Below, piece after piece: positions 6,423 through 14,348 of a stretch of DNA of 20,653 nt (position 1 is its first letter; each line of letters opens with the position of its first letter). The notes under the pieces are model-generated. The model saw only the letters and a list, made by a program, of their open reading frames with translations. It did not search any database and was not told the DNA's origin. The DNA is from Treponema sp. UBA6988 (GTDB taxonomy: Bacteria; Spirochaetota; Spirochaetia; Treponematales; Treponemataceae), in assembly GCA_002448445.1 (NCBI GenBank), contig DJYC01000002.1, forward strand, positions 1-20,653, read 5' to 3'. The position numbers and the translations under genes were made by a program.

Positions 6423-7418
6423 CTAAAAAAGTTCAAGCTGTTCTTTTTTTATAGTATGAGATCCGGGTTCTGACCCCAAGACCTTTACGAATTCTTCAAA
6501 ATTCTGAACCACGCAAGCTCCGTCTTCTACATAAGACTCACATGTTCTGGCAGCCTTTGCAGAAAAAGCCCCTCCCCCACGGCTAAGCAGGGATTTCTTT
6601 GCAGCCTCACTTATGCGCACCGCTTCCGGGCAAAAGCAGCTTTTGTGGAAGACAAGCTCGCGTCCGTAGTCAAGGGCAAAGTCTGCTGTAATCAGGGCAC
6701 CGCTGTTGGGTGGAGCCTGCACAACAAGCGTTCCTTGGCAAAGGGCCGCAATTATCCTGTTCCTCTGCACAAAGCGCCACTTCTCCGCAGGAACTCCGGG
6801 AGCGTATTCGCTTACAATGCAACCGCCACCCTTTAGGATGGAAGCCGCAAGCCTTTTATTTGCACCCGGAACTATAGTGTCTATTCCGCAGGGAAGCACC
6901 GCAACAGTAGGGGCAAGTCCAAGCTTACCTTCCTCCAGAAGCGAAACTGCACCCCTGTGGGCAAAGGAATCAATTCCGTCCGCAAGACCGCTTACCACAG
7001 TCCAGCCCGACGCGCAAGCCTGCCTTGCAAATTCAAATGCAGCCTCTGCACTTTCACGGCAAACGCGCCTTGTTCCCACAACGGAAAGGCAGCGTTCTTT
7101 TAATACGGCCAAGTTTCCGCGGTAAAACAAAATGTAGGGAGGGTCAAAAGTTTCTGCCAAAAGCGGCGGATAGTCCTTTTCCCCATAGACAAGGCAAGCA
7201 ATTCCAAGCGCATCCATTATTTTAAGACTACGCTCAGCAAGTGCCGCAATCCACTTTCCCTTCCATTCAGAGCGGACAGCCCTGCCTATTATAGAAGAAA
7301 GCTCTTCTATAGACATTATCGCAAGGTGCTCCAACGTGTCAATATTCTTTCTTAAAAGAATCTTTTCCCTTAGCGTAAGGAAATCAATAGAAGCTATTGC
7401 AAGATTTAAAACATCCAC
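6423..7418 (-). CDS. dprA: DNA-processing protein DprA (Smf)
   Basis: 331-residue single-stranded-DNA-binding protein that loads RecA onto incoming DNA during natural transformation; it is also widely kept in species not known to be competent. The first ~75 residues look like the helical SAM-like domain. The Rossmann-type DprA domain follows with VVGTRR, WTVVSGLADGIDSFAHRGA, VAVLPCGIDTIVPGANKRL, IVSEYAPG, QRNRIIAALCQGTLVVQAP and SGALITADFALDYGRELV, all family landmarks. Many homologues have GSR where this has GTR. The start is taken as GTG at 7418, nine bases after the upstream stop codon; no good ribosome-binding site is visible, so it may be translationally coupled. The C-terminal part past residue ~260 is less conserved. 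Middle gene of a three-gene block ending in topA. Confidence 0.93.
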   Translation of the reverse strand: MDVLNLAIASIDFLTLREKILLRKNIDTLEHLAIMSIEELSSIIGRAVRSEWKGKWIAALAERSLKIMDALGIACLVYGEKDYPPLLAETFDPPYILFYRGNLAVLKERCLSVVGTRRVCRESAEAAFEFARQACASGWTVVSGLADGIDSFAHRGAVSLLEEGKLGLAPTVAVLPCGIDTIVPGANKRLAASILKGGGCIVSEYAPGVPAEKWRFVQRNRIIAALCQGTLVVQAPPNSGALITADFALDYGRELVFHKSCFCPEAVRISEAAKKSLLSRGGGAFSAKAARTCESYVEDGACVVQNFEEFVKVLGSEPGSHTIKKEQLELF

Positions 7419-7427
7419 CTATTAAAG

Positions 7428-8177
7428 TTAATTATTTGCATACTGAGCGTCAAGCACAATCTTTTTGTTGTTCTGCGCGTCAGCAACCTTCTCTTTGCTT
7501 GGTGCAAGCTCTATAATCTTGTCGTAAAGGGCAATAGCCTTGTCGTATTCAGCGTTAAGGTAGTAGGCCCTTGCAAGAACGAACATTCCGTTGGTGTCCT
7601 TGGTCTGGGTCTGGAGAAAGCGCTCCATGTAGGGAATGGCCTTGGCACTGTCTTCCGTAAGCTCAAAAGTGTAAAGAACGCCAATTCCGTACAAAGCGCG
7701 GTAATAGTCCGGGTTTATGTTCAAAGCCTGGGTGTATGCAGCCTCGCTCATGCGAAGGTATTCCTCTTTTTTCTCTGAATCAATCGTGCCGGCAACATTT
7801 GCAAGGTCAAATGCCTGTCCGTGGGCAACATAAACGGCACAAACTGCAATATAATAGTAAAGGTTTGCGTTGTCGGGATAGAAAGTAAGGGCCTTCTTAA
7901 AAGACTCCATGGCCTGTCCGTACATCTTTTCGTCAAGGTAGCGGGTTCCAAGCATCTTGTACCAAATACCTTCCTGGGCTTCTGTAGTAACAAGGTCAAG
8001 GGCACGCCTTTCGTACTTGCTAAGGGCTTCCTTAAGCTCTTCTTTTGTATTGGGATGGGCAACCCCTTCCTCCATCTTCTGCATTCTTTTAATTGAATTG
8101 TATGAAGGTGAACAGGATGCAAAAAAAACTGATGCCATTCCCAAAACTGCTATCTTTGACACTAATGAAAATTTCAT
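7428..8177 (-). CDS. TPR-repeat lipoprotein
   Basis: 249-residue predicted lipoprotein. MKFSLVSKIAVLGMASVFF leads to an ASC lipobox with Cys22. The mature part is helical with tetratricopeptide repeats, for example GQAMESFKKALTFYPDNANLYY, AYTQALNINPDYYRALYGIG and YDKAIALYDKIIELAPS. TPR lipoproteins usually act as scaffolds in the periplasm; the partner here is not evident. The ATG at 8177 was chosen because GGAGG lies 7 bases upstream and the signal peptide starts there; the frame is open eleven codons further without an RBS. It is the first gene of the block with dprA and topA, nine bases ahead of dprA. From memory T. pallidum also has a hypothetical protein here. Confidence 0.88.
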   Translation of the reverse strand: MKFSLVSKIAVLGMASVFFASCSPSYNSIKRMQKMEEGVAHPNTKEELKEALSKYERRALDLVTTEAQEGIWYKMLGTRYLDEKMYGQAMESFKKALTFYPDNANLYYYIAVCAVYVAHGQAFDLANVAGTIDSEKKEEYLRMSEAAYTQALNINPDYYRALYGIGVLYTFELTEDSAKAIPYMERFLQTQTKDTNGMFVLARAYYLNAEYDKAIALYDKIIELAPSKEKVADAQNNKKIVLDAQYANN

Positions 8178-8340
8178 TTTTTCCTCCAACGGTTTCTTTT
8201 TTATCGACATAAAAGCGCCTATATCTAAATTTCATTTTTTTTGGAGCTAGTCTCTTGGACGGTACCTTTAACCGCTCTACCATTCAATTGCAGCTCTAAT
8301 CCGACCGGACGAACCTTTGCGCCACCGCCCTTGCGGGGTT

Positions 8341-8400
8341 CCGCGGGACCCTACCCGCTCCATTGCTCCGCAACCCGCTTGCGCGGGCCCCTCCACGGCG
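8341..8400 (-). repeat. GC-rich dispersed repeat, copy 3 (inverted)
   Basis: Read on the minus strand this contains TGGAGGGGCCCGC, a CCCGC-GCAA-GCGGG type hairpin, and TTGCGGAGCAATGGAG, matching the core of the repeat at 2175-2330 in the opposite orientation. It fills much of the 254-base gap between the xer stop codon and the TPR lipoprotein. The rest of the gap shows a tRNA-like scrap that I rejected and no clear terminator. Confidence 0.65.
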
Positions 8401-8431
8401 GCGTAGGCTGGTTCATCCCCTTTTTCCAGAC

Positions 8432-9349
8432 CTATTTTTCCTTCCCGTGCCCGGGAAAATAACCGGCATGGTAATCCCTAAGCTGACCGTCGTCCACATG
8501 GGTGTAAATCTGCGTAGTCGCAAGATCCGAATGCCCCAAAAGCTCCTGGACAGAACGCAAATCTGCCCCGCCAGCCAAAAGATGGGTTGCAAATGAATGC
8601 CTTAAAGTGTGCACTTTTGCAGTTACCCCGCTCTTTGCCTCCATGGCCTGAAAATTCTTCCATATACCCTTGCGGGAAAGCGGCTTTCCCCGAGAATTTA
8701 CAAAGACCTCCGCAACCTGGGCATTCCCAACAAGCTGGGGCCTTGCTTCGTAAAGCCATTTTAAAAGCCATTCCTTGGCGGCAGCCCCAAAGGGCACAAT
8801 TCTTTCCTTGTCGCCCTTGCCGCGGACAATTATTATCCCTTCCTCAAAATGCACGTTTGCAACAAGAAGGGAAGAAGCCTCGCTTATGCGAAGACCGCAG
8901 CTGTATATTAGCTCGTAAAGGGCACGGTCACGCACCCCAACTGGCTTTTTTGTGTCTATGGAAGCAAGAAGGGCATCTACCTGCTCTACAGAAAGGACGG
9001 ATGGCAGGGCACGGGCAGTTTTTGGCTTGTCCAGTTCCAGCGCAAAGTTCTCGCTCCAAATCATGCGCCTCCTTAAAAAGGCACCGAATGCCCTTAGCGC
9101 AGAAATGTCCTTTGCAATAGTAAGTTCCGAGCAGGAATTTTCCCTCCTGCTTACAAGAAAGAAAAAGAGCTTTTTTACGTCAAATTCATTCAGGGGATAG
9201 TTCTTTTCTTCCGCCCACTTAATGAATTCCTGGCAGCTTAGCAGATAGGTTTCCGCAGTAAGCTTTGCATGGCGCTCCACAAGAATCAAATCCGTATAGA
9301 ATTCATTCAGCAGGGCAGAGCTTTCCCTGGAAATCCCCTTTTCTTCCAT
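8432..9349 (-). CDS. tyrosine recombinase XerC/XerD family
   Basis: 305-residue site-specific recombinase. All catalytic residues are visible: Arg154 (CGLRISE), Lys178 (VRGKGDKERIVPF), His247 and Arg250 (HTLRHSFATHL), His273 (LLGHSDLATTQ) and the nucleophile Tyr282 (IYTHV). The N-terminal SAM-like core-binding domain spans about residues 10-95. Length and layout match chromosomal Xer proteins, which resolve chromosome dimers at the division septum, rather than phage integrases. I cannot tell XerC from XerD. It begins ten bases after the ftsZ stop codon with a poor RBS, so it is probably the last gene of the division operon, a sensible place for a septum-linked resolvase. No dif-like site was recognised here. 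Confidence 0.92.
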   Translation of the reverse strand: MEEKGISRESSALLNEFYTDLILVERHAKLTAETYLLSCQEFIKWAEEKNYPLNEFDVKKLFFFLVSRRENSCSELTIAKDISALRAFGAFLRRRMIWSENFALELDKPKTARALPSVLSVEQVDALLASIDTKKPVGVRDRALYELIYSCGLRISEASSLLVANVHFEEGIIIVRGKGDKERIVPFGAAAKEWLLKWLYEARPQLVGNAQVAEVFVNSRGKPLSRKGIWKNFQAMEAKSGVTAKVHTLRHSFATHLLAGGADLRSVQELLGHSDLATTQIYTHVDDGQLRDYHAGYFPGHGKEK

Positions 9350-9359
9350 AATAATTCTT

Positions 9360-10760
9360 TTAGTTGTCCGTCAAGTCAATAGACTTGGAAAGTCCCCGCA
9401 AATTCCTCCATACGGACGGCTGTTTAAGGTCCTCGCTCCTTTTGTTAAAGCTTGGAGGTGGCTCTATGCCGGAGCGGTCATGCTCAACTGCACGGCGAAG
9501 CTTTTCGCTAAGGCTGGAATTTGGTGCGGCCTCTTTTTCCGAGGGTTTTGCCGCAGGGGATGCTTCTTCGGAATTCTTTTCTATGCTGCTAAAAAGACCA
9601 AGACCAACGCTTTCGTGCTTAACAGTCATCTCAACCTTTTCCTCGGCTTCTTTCTCTTCTTCCTCATCGTCTGCATTCAAATTGATGGGTGCCTTGCCTG
9701 CCATCATGCGCTCGAATGTCCCGTAGTCGATGACGTTTGAATTCTCTGCCGCCCTCTCGCCAGATGAGGAATCCCTGCCGCCCTTTTCAAAGCCGGTGGC
9801 AATTACGGTTACAGAAACCTTTTCGCCAAGATCGGGATCCAGTCTCTGTCCCCAGATTAGGTTGCAGTCCTTGTCCGCTGAAGCGCTGATGTTTTCAACA
9901 ATCTCATCAACTTCCATCATGGAAAGGTTTTCCGGACCTACAATGTTCACAAGAATGTTGCTTGCCCCGTCTATGTGCCTGTCTGCAAGCATGGGGTTGC
10001 TTATTGCCCTCTGTGCCGCATCGACAGCACGGTTTTCGCCCTCGCCAACGCCAACGCCAAGGATTGCCTCTCCCTGGTTTCTGAGTACGGTGCGCAAGTC
10101 CGCAAAGTCAATGTTGATTATTCCAGGCTTGGTGATTATTTCGGAGATTCCCTGCACGCCCTGGCAAAGAACGTCGTCTGCCAAACGGAAGGCCTGGAGG
10201 AAGTTCACCTTTTTGTCAACGATTTTCATTATCTGCTCATTGGGAATTACTATGAGGCTGTCCACGTTCTCACGCAGCTTTTTAAGGCCCTCTTGGGCAT
10301 TCTTCATTCTTTTTGAACGCTCAAATTCAAACGGAGTGGTAACAACGGCAATTGTAAGGGCACCCTGCTGGCGGGCAAGGGACGCAACGACCGGGGCAGA
10401 ACCTGTTCCTGTACCGCCACCCATTCCTGCCGTAATGATTACCATGTTTGTGCCTTTTACGACATTCGTAATCATCTCGGCATCTTCCCTTGCAGCATCT
10501 TCACCAACGGAAGGCTCTCCGCCGGCTCCCAGGCCTCCTGTAAGCTCCTGCCCTATTGCAAGACGCTTCTGGGCCTTTGAAACATTCAGGGCCTGGACAT
10601 CAGTATTTAGTACAATGAATTCAACGTCGCTGACCCCGGCTTCTATCATGCGGTTAACGGCACTTGAGCCGCCTCCGCCGCAGCCGATAATCTTTATAAC
10701 AGTTGGACTTGGCGCTTTTAGTGTGGAACTCTCATCGTTCACCACAGACAATTCAATCAT
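9360..10760 (-). CDS. ftsZ: cell division protein FtsZ
   Basis: 466-residue tubulin-like GTPase that forms the Z-ring. The GTP-binding half (about 15-185) has IIGCGGGGSSAVNRM, the tubulin signature GMGGGTGTGSAPV and TPFEFERSKR. The T7 synergy loop NIDFADLRTVLRNQG carries the aspartates needed for hydrolysis. A long acidic and variable linker follows (DDEEEEKEAEEK), and the C-terminal peptide region includes DLKQPSVWRNL, where FtsA should dock. Start: ATG at 10760 with GGGAGGAAAT; the frame is open 24 codons upstream without support. One oddity: many FtsZ proteins have Asn where the first loop here has the second Ser of GGGGSSAV. The 159-base gap from ftsA is unusually wide for this operon and may hold its own promoter. 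Confidence 0.97.
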   Translation of the reverse strand: MIELSVVNDESSTLKAPSPTVIKIIGCGGGGSSAVNRMIEAGVSDVEFIVLNTDVQALNVSKAQKRLAIGQELTGGLGAGGEPSVGEDAAREDAEMITNVVKGTNMVIITAGMGGGTGTGSAPVVASLARQQGALTIAVVTTPFEFERSKRMKNAQEGLKKLRENVDSLIVIPNEQIMKIVDKKVNFLQAFRLADDVLCQGVQGISEIITKPGIINIDFADLRTVLRNQGEAILGVGVGEGENRAVDAAQRAISNPMLADRHIDGASNILVNIVGPENLSMMEVDEIVENISASADKDCNLIWGQRLDPDLGEKVSVTVIATGFEKGGRDSSSGERAAENSNVIDYGTFERMMAGKAPINLNADDEEEEKEAEEKVEMTVKHESVGLGLFSSIEKNSEEASPAAKPSEKEAAPNSSLSEKLRRAVEHDRSGIEPPPSFNKRSEDLKQPSVWRNLRGLSKSIDLTDN

Positions 10761-10847
10761 ATTTCCTCCCGACCCATTTTTAAATGCAAAACCTTTCAGT
10801 CCTGCAGTCATCCGCCGCACTAAAATCCCCATCCCGTGCGGACAGAC

Positions 10848-10877
10848 TCTATAACTATCTAAATCGTCTTAAAACAA
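10848..10877 (-). promoter_or_regulatory. possible internal promoter for ftsZ
   Basis: Minus-strand TTGTTT (10877-10872), an 18-bp spacer and TATAGA (10853-10848), in the only sizeable gap inside the division operon. Moderate match; the predicted leader would be about 80 bases. Confidence 0.3.
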
Positions 10878-10881
10878 CTTA

Positions 10882-10893
10882 GCAGAATTCTGC
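10882..10893. repeat. 12-bp palindrome between ftsA and ftsZ
   Basis: GCAGAATTCTGC is a perfect palindrome just upstream of the possible ftsZ promoter and about 30 bases after the ftsA stop codon. It could be an operator; it lacks a real loop and so is not a terminator. Confidence 0.3.
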
Positions 10894-10919
10894 AAATTCC
10901 GCAAGCATTTAAAGGCGGC

Positions 10920-12224
10920 CTAGAATATTTTTTTCCAAAATTCCTTTACACCGTTTTTTAGGCCACCCAAAACATCACTTTTGTCCTCGCGCCTAGGGCT
11001 TCCCTTCTTTGAAGGCTTCTCCGCCACGGCCCCACCTTTGTTGGCAAGGACAAGACCTACAGCCGTCGCAAAATCAGGCTGACGGTAGACATTTCTTCCA
11101 AGCGGCCCGCAGTCAAGGTCCCCCAGATTGGGAGCCTCACCCTTTCGCACCGCAGTCGTGTGCCAAGCGCTCTGTGCAAGTTCCACAATTCCGTACATCA
11201 GCGCACCGCCGCCGGTAAGTACAATGCTGCCGTTCAGGCTTGTAAGCCCGGAATGCTTCCTCACGCTGTCCTTTATCATGGCAAATATCTCGTCCATGCG
11301 GGACTGGATAATCTGGCAGAGCTCAAAGCGGGAAGTCTCCTCCGGCGGCCTTGAACCGACACCCGGGATGGTAACGGTTTCATCCTCCTCGCTTTCGTCT
11401 ATCCAGCAGCAGCCGTACTTTATCTTTATGTCTTCGGCAACGTCAAAAGGTATACCCTTTACCTGGGCAATGTCATTCGTAACGTACCAGCCGCCAACGG
11501 GAAGAGACATGGTGTAGACAGGGGCACTGTCATATATCACCATGACATCGGTTGTGCCGGCTCCAAGATCAATGAGTATGGAACCAAGCTCCATATCTTC
11601 CCTCGGCAAGGTTGCAACAGCAGCAGCAAGAGTCTTTAGTGTGCGCCCGCTTCTCTGGTAACCAAGGTGCATGATTGTGTCGTCGATTTTTTTTAGGGCG
11701 GTAATCGTAGCCATTACAATATGAACCTTAACTTCCAGCCTAACGCCTTCTGTACCTATAAGGTCCTTGACCTGCCCATTTTTATATGAAATTCCATCCA
11801 CAATCCATTCCCGGGGAATAGTGTGGATTATCCTTTTTTCATAGGGAACGTATATTGCCTCCGCCGCAGCAATGGCCCGCTTTTTTGCATCTTCGCTAAC
11901 ATCGGTTATCCTGTTTTTCCTGCTGGGGGATGATGATGCGTCTATTCCGACCTGTCCGCTTGAATTTAGGGTGGAAACCTGGGAACCGCCTATTGAAACG
12001 TAAACATAGGCAACGTCAACGCCAGCCATCTGCTCTGCGCTTTCCAGGGCTTCCTTTATGCAGGCTTCAACTGCTCCCGAATTGATTATGACTCCGTTGT
12101 TCACGCCCTTGGACGGTGTTTTTGAGGCTCCTATGATTTTTATGTTGTTGTCCAAGTCCAGCTCGCCTATGGCTACCCTTATAAATGCGGAACCTATGTC
12201 AAGCCCGACGATTATGCCGCTCAA
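10920..12224 (-). CDS. ftsA: cell division protein FtsA
   Basis: 434-residue actin-like ATPase that tethers FtsZ to the membrane. It shows the phosphate-1 motif IVGLDIGSAFIRVAIGE, phosphate-2 ILIDLGAGTTDVMVI and adenosine motif IVLTGGGALMYG. The C-terminus ends in an amphipathic membrane-targeting helix, GVKEFWKKIF. No ATG lies near the start. I chose the TTG at 12224, one base after the ftsQ stop codon, because GGAGG in the last ftsQ codons lies five bases before it and the protein then opens directly into the first beta strand. A TTG at 12236 is the alternative and would have no RBS. The layout indicates translational coupling to ftsQ. Identification is firm. Confidence 0.95.
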   Translation of the reverse strand: MSGIIVGLDIGSAFIRVAIGELDLDNNIKIIGASKTPSKGVNNGVIINSGAVEACIKEALESAEQMAGVDVAYVYVSIGGSQVSTLNSSGQVGIDASSSPSRKNRITDVSEDAKKRAIAAAEAIYVPYEKRIIHTIPREWIVDGISYKNGQVKDLIGTEGVRLEVKVHIVMATITALKKIDDTIMHLGYQRSGRTLKTLAAAVATLPREDMELGSILIDLGAGTTDVMVIYDSAPVYTMSLPVGGWYVTNDIAQVKGIPFDVAEDIKIKYGCCWIDESEEDETVTIPGVGSRPPEETSRFELCQIIQSRMDEIFAMIKDSVRKHSGLTSLNGSIVLTGGGALMYGIVELAQSAWHTTAVRKGEAPNLGDLDCGPLGRNVYRQPDFATAVGLVLANKGGAVAEKPSKKGSPRREDKSDVLGGLKNGVKEFWKKIF

Positions 12225-12225
12225 A

Positions 12226-13116
12226 TCAGCCTCCAATGCTCCTTGTGCGGTAAGAAACAGAACCGTACCTCAAGTCAATTTCCCCCGCATTCGGCTCAAG
12301 CGAATTTACAACATCCAACGCAACCATCATATACTTTAGCGAATCTTCGTTCAAGACGCGGTCCGTAAGCACCCTTATGTGGGTATGGACGGGATAAAGC
12401 ACAAGTTCATAGTTGCCGTATTCCTTTGTCACCACCTGAATCTCTGAAACCGCTGCAAAATACTTCTGCGGAAGGCTGCGGATGTAGTCAATCTGCTCCA
12501 TCAGCGAACGGTATTTTGAGGGAAGGCGGGAACCTTCCGAAAGATTCTCCAGGGGCAGCCCCGTAATAAGGGGGATGTTGCTGTCTTTCGCAATATACCT
12601 TGCATTAGAATAAAATAATACTCCGTTTTTGTCAATTTGAACGGACTTGCATCCGTCTGCGGTCTCTACGATTGTCTTTGCAACAGCCTCACGCTCGATT
12701 ATGCGGATGTCAACGCGGTCGGGGAAGTGCTTGTAGACGGAAACTTTTTCTATCCCGCTTATAGAGCTGAGTACGTTAACGGCCTTGTTGGTGTCAAACT
12801 GCATCCAGGTAAGCGTGTTTATCTGCTGGATTTTTTCCCTGGCAGCATCCTCGCTTATGTTCTTGAAGCCTGAAAAAGAAATCTTTGCGGGAACAAGAGA
12901 CGGTATTACAAAAGTATAAAGCACTGCTTCTATAAGTAGAAGTATGCAAAGGATAAACACGATGATTTTTAAAACCTTAACTTTCTTGTCCGCCATAACA
13001 CTTTCTTTTGCGGATTCTTTCTTATGCACACTAAAAGAACCGCTGTTGTTAAAATAAGATCCTGTAAACAATGCCTCTGTATAGACGCTGTCCCTTCCCT
13101 CTCTCACTCTACTCAT
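12226..13116 (-). CDS. ftsQ: cell division protein FtsQ/DivIB
   Basis: 296-residue bitopic divisome protein that links early and late division proteins. A charged cytoplasmic tail of ~48 residues precedes one membrane segment (about 50-72, KIIVFILCILLLIEAVLYTFV). The POTRA domain follows (FSGFKNISEDAAREKIQ, then IEKVSVYKHFPDRVDIRIIEREAVA), then the beta domain to the C-terminus. The ATG at 13116 overlaps the end of ftsW by eight bases and has a modest GGAAG site; an internal Met41 (12996) just before the membrane segment is an alternative giving a shorter tail. Its last codons hold the RBS for ftsA. Position between ftsW and ftsA is the usual one. Confidence 0.9.
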   Translation of the reverse strand: MSRVREGRDSVYTEALFTGSYFNNSGSFSVHKKESAKESVMADKKVKVLKIIVFILCILLLIEAVLYTFVIPSLVPAKISFSGFKNISEDAAREKIQQINTLTWMQFDTNKAVNVLSSISGIEKVSVYKHFPDRVDIRIIEREAVAKTIVETADGCKSVQIDKNGVLFYSNARYIAKDSNIPLITGLPLENLSEGSRLPSKYRSLMEQIDYIRSLPQKYFAAVSEIQVVTKEYGNYELVLYPVHTHIRVLTDRVLNEDSLKYMMVALDVVNSLEPNAGEIDLRYGSVSYRTRSIGG

Positions 13117-14344
13117 AACTTGTTACTTCCACTCCGTTAAAACTTTCAAATCTTGTATTATCTTTTTTCATTGAACTCTTTTTGTAGGCCTCAAGGTCAG
13201 ACTCTTCATCGCTGGTGTCGTCGCAGTGGGAGGCATTAAGGATGAAGCCGCACATGCAGAGCGTAACCACAAGGGACGAACCTCCAGACGAAAAGAAGGG
13301 CTGGGGAATTCCCGTTGTTGGAAGTGCCCCGCAGACAACCGCCACGTTTATGAGCGACTGAAGCACTATCATTGCAGTGCAGCCGAATGCCCCGTAGCTT
13401 GCAAAGCGGTTGGGACAATTAAGGGCAATGTAAAATCCCCTCCATGCAAAGAAGACAAGCAGGGCAATGTAGGCAAAAACACCCACAAACCCCATGGCAG
13501 CTGCCCAGCCTGCAAAGACGTAGTCAGACTGCACTTCGGGAATGCGGCTAACGTTCACAAGGCCTGTTCCCAGCCCTGCCCCCCACATTCCGCCGGAAAT
13601 TATTGCTCTCTCAGACGCAAACTGCTGGTAGCCCTCATTCATCATGTACTCGTCCGGCTTTAGGAAGGAGATGATTCTCATAAGGCGGTAGGGCTCTATT
13701 ACAATCATAAGAATTGTGGCTGGAATTGCAAGCAGAACAAGCGGGCCAAACCAAGTCATTCTTGCACCGCTAACAAAGAACATAAGGCATCCAACCATAA
13801 AGACAAAAAGTCCGGTGGAAAAGTCCCTCTGGAGGAATATCACTATCACAAAGGCAAAAAGGCCTACTAGCGGATAAAGGAAATTCTTCTGCTCAACGTC
13901 GCTCTGTCCAAGATAGCGGTTAAAAAGATTTGCAAGATAGAGCACAACTGCAAACTTTGCAAATTCAGAAGGCTGGAACCTTCCAAGATAGGGAATGCGT
14001 ATCCAGCGGGAAGCTCCGTTCCTCTGGTAGCCAAAAAAAGGAACCAGTGCAAAAAGGCAGAGGATAAAAATGGCGGTTACAAATATGCCCAGGTGTTTTC
14101 TTAGGAACCTTAGCGGCACTACGGCAAACAAAGCCATGCTGGCAAAACCAAACACAGACCAGGCAAGCTGCCTTACCACAAAATAATACTTTTTGTTAAA
14201 AAGGCGCTCGGCAGTGTCAGGAGTTGACACAAAAAGAGTGAACACGCCCAGTCCCCAGAGCAAAAGCACGGAAACTATAAAAACTGCGTCACTCTTTTTC
14301 TGAACTTCTCCAGAGCGTCCCGGGAAAAACCTAAAGTCAGACAT
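13109..14344 (-). CDS. ftsW: septal peptidoglycan glycosyltransferase FtsW
   Basis: 411-residue SEDS-family polytopic membrane protein that polymerises lipid II glycan strands at the septum together with a class B PBP. About ten hydrophobic segments are visible. The family signature region NGASRWIRIPYLGRFQPSEFAKFAVVLYLA is present (here spanning about residues 107-137), as are QRDFSTGLFVF and the C-terminal PTTGIPQPFFSSGGSS. I prefer the ATG at 14344, four bases after the murF stop codon, with GGAGG 11 bases upstream; the frame also opens at 14362, overlapping murF. Homology to RodA is expected, but the division context argues for FtsW. The partner gene ftsI is not in this window. Confidence 0.94.
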   Translation of the reverse strand: MSDFRFFPGRSGEVQKKSDAVFIVSVLLLWGLGVFTLFVSTPDTAERLFNKKYYFVVRQLAWSVFGFASMALFAVVPLRFLRKHLGIFVTAIFILCLFALVPFFGYQRNGASRWIRIPYLGRFQPSEFAKFAVVLYLANLFNRYLGQSDVEQKNFLYPLVGLFAFVIVIFLQRDFSTGLFVFMVGCLMFFVSGARMTWFGPLVLLAIPATILMIVIEPYRLMRIISFLKPDEYMMNEGYQQFASERAIISGGMWGAGLGTGLVNVSRIPEVQSDYVFAGWAAAMGFVGVFAYIALLVFFAWRGFYIALNCPNRFASYGAFGCTAMIVLQSLINVAVVCGALPTTGIPQPFFSSGGSSLVVTLCMCGFILNASHCDDTSDEESDLEAYKKSSMKKDNTRFESFNGVEVTSYE

Positions 14345-14348
14345 AGCT

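Noticed and set aside
6423..8177. Competence island (dprA plus the CoiA-like ORF at 18213)
   Set aside because: dprA sits in a conserved block with topA, 10 kb away from the other gene, and no comEA, comEC or pilus genes are present; the link would be speculation.
8251..8310. tRNA-like stretch on the minus strand (GGTAGAGCGGTTAAAGGTACC resembles a class II D-arm, with GGTTCG nearby)
   Set aside because: The order of the arms is wrong for a normal tRNA, no anticodon stem-loop or acceptor stem of proper length can be formed, and no CCA-type end is present. At most a degraded fragment.
9730..10854. 374-codon plus-strand frame opposite ftsZ
   Set aside because: A mirror frame of ftsZ with serine/proline/threonine-rich composition and no RBS; ftsZ on the other strand is certain.
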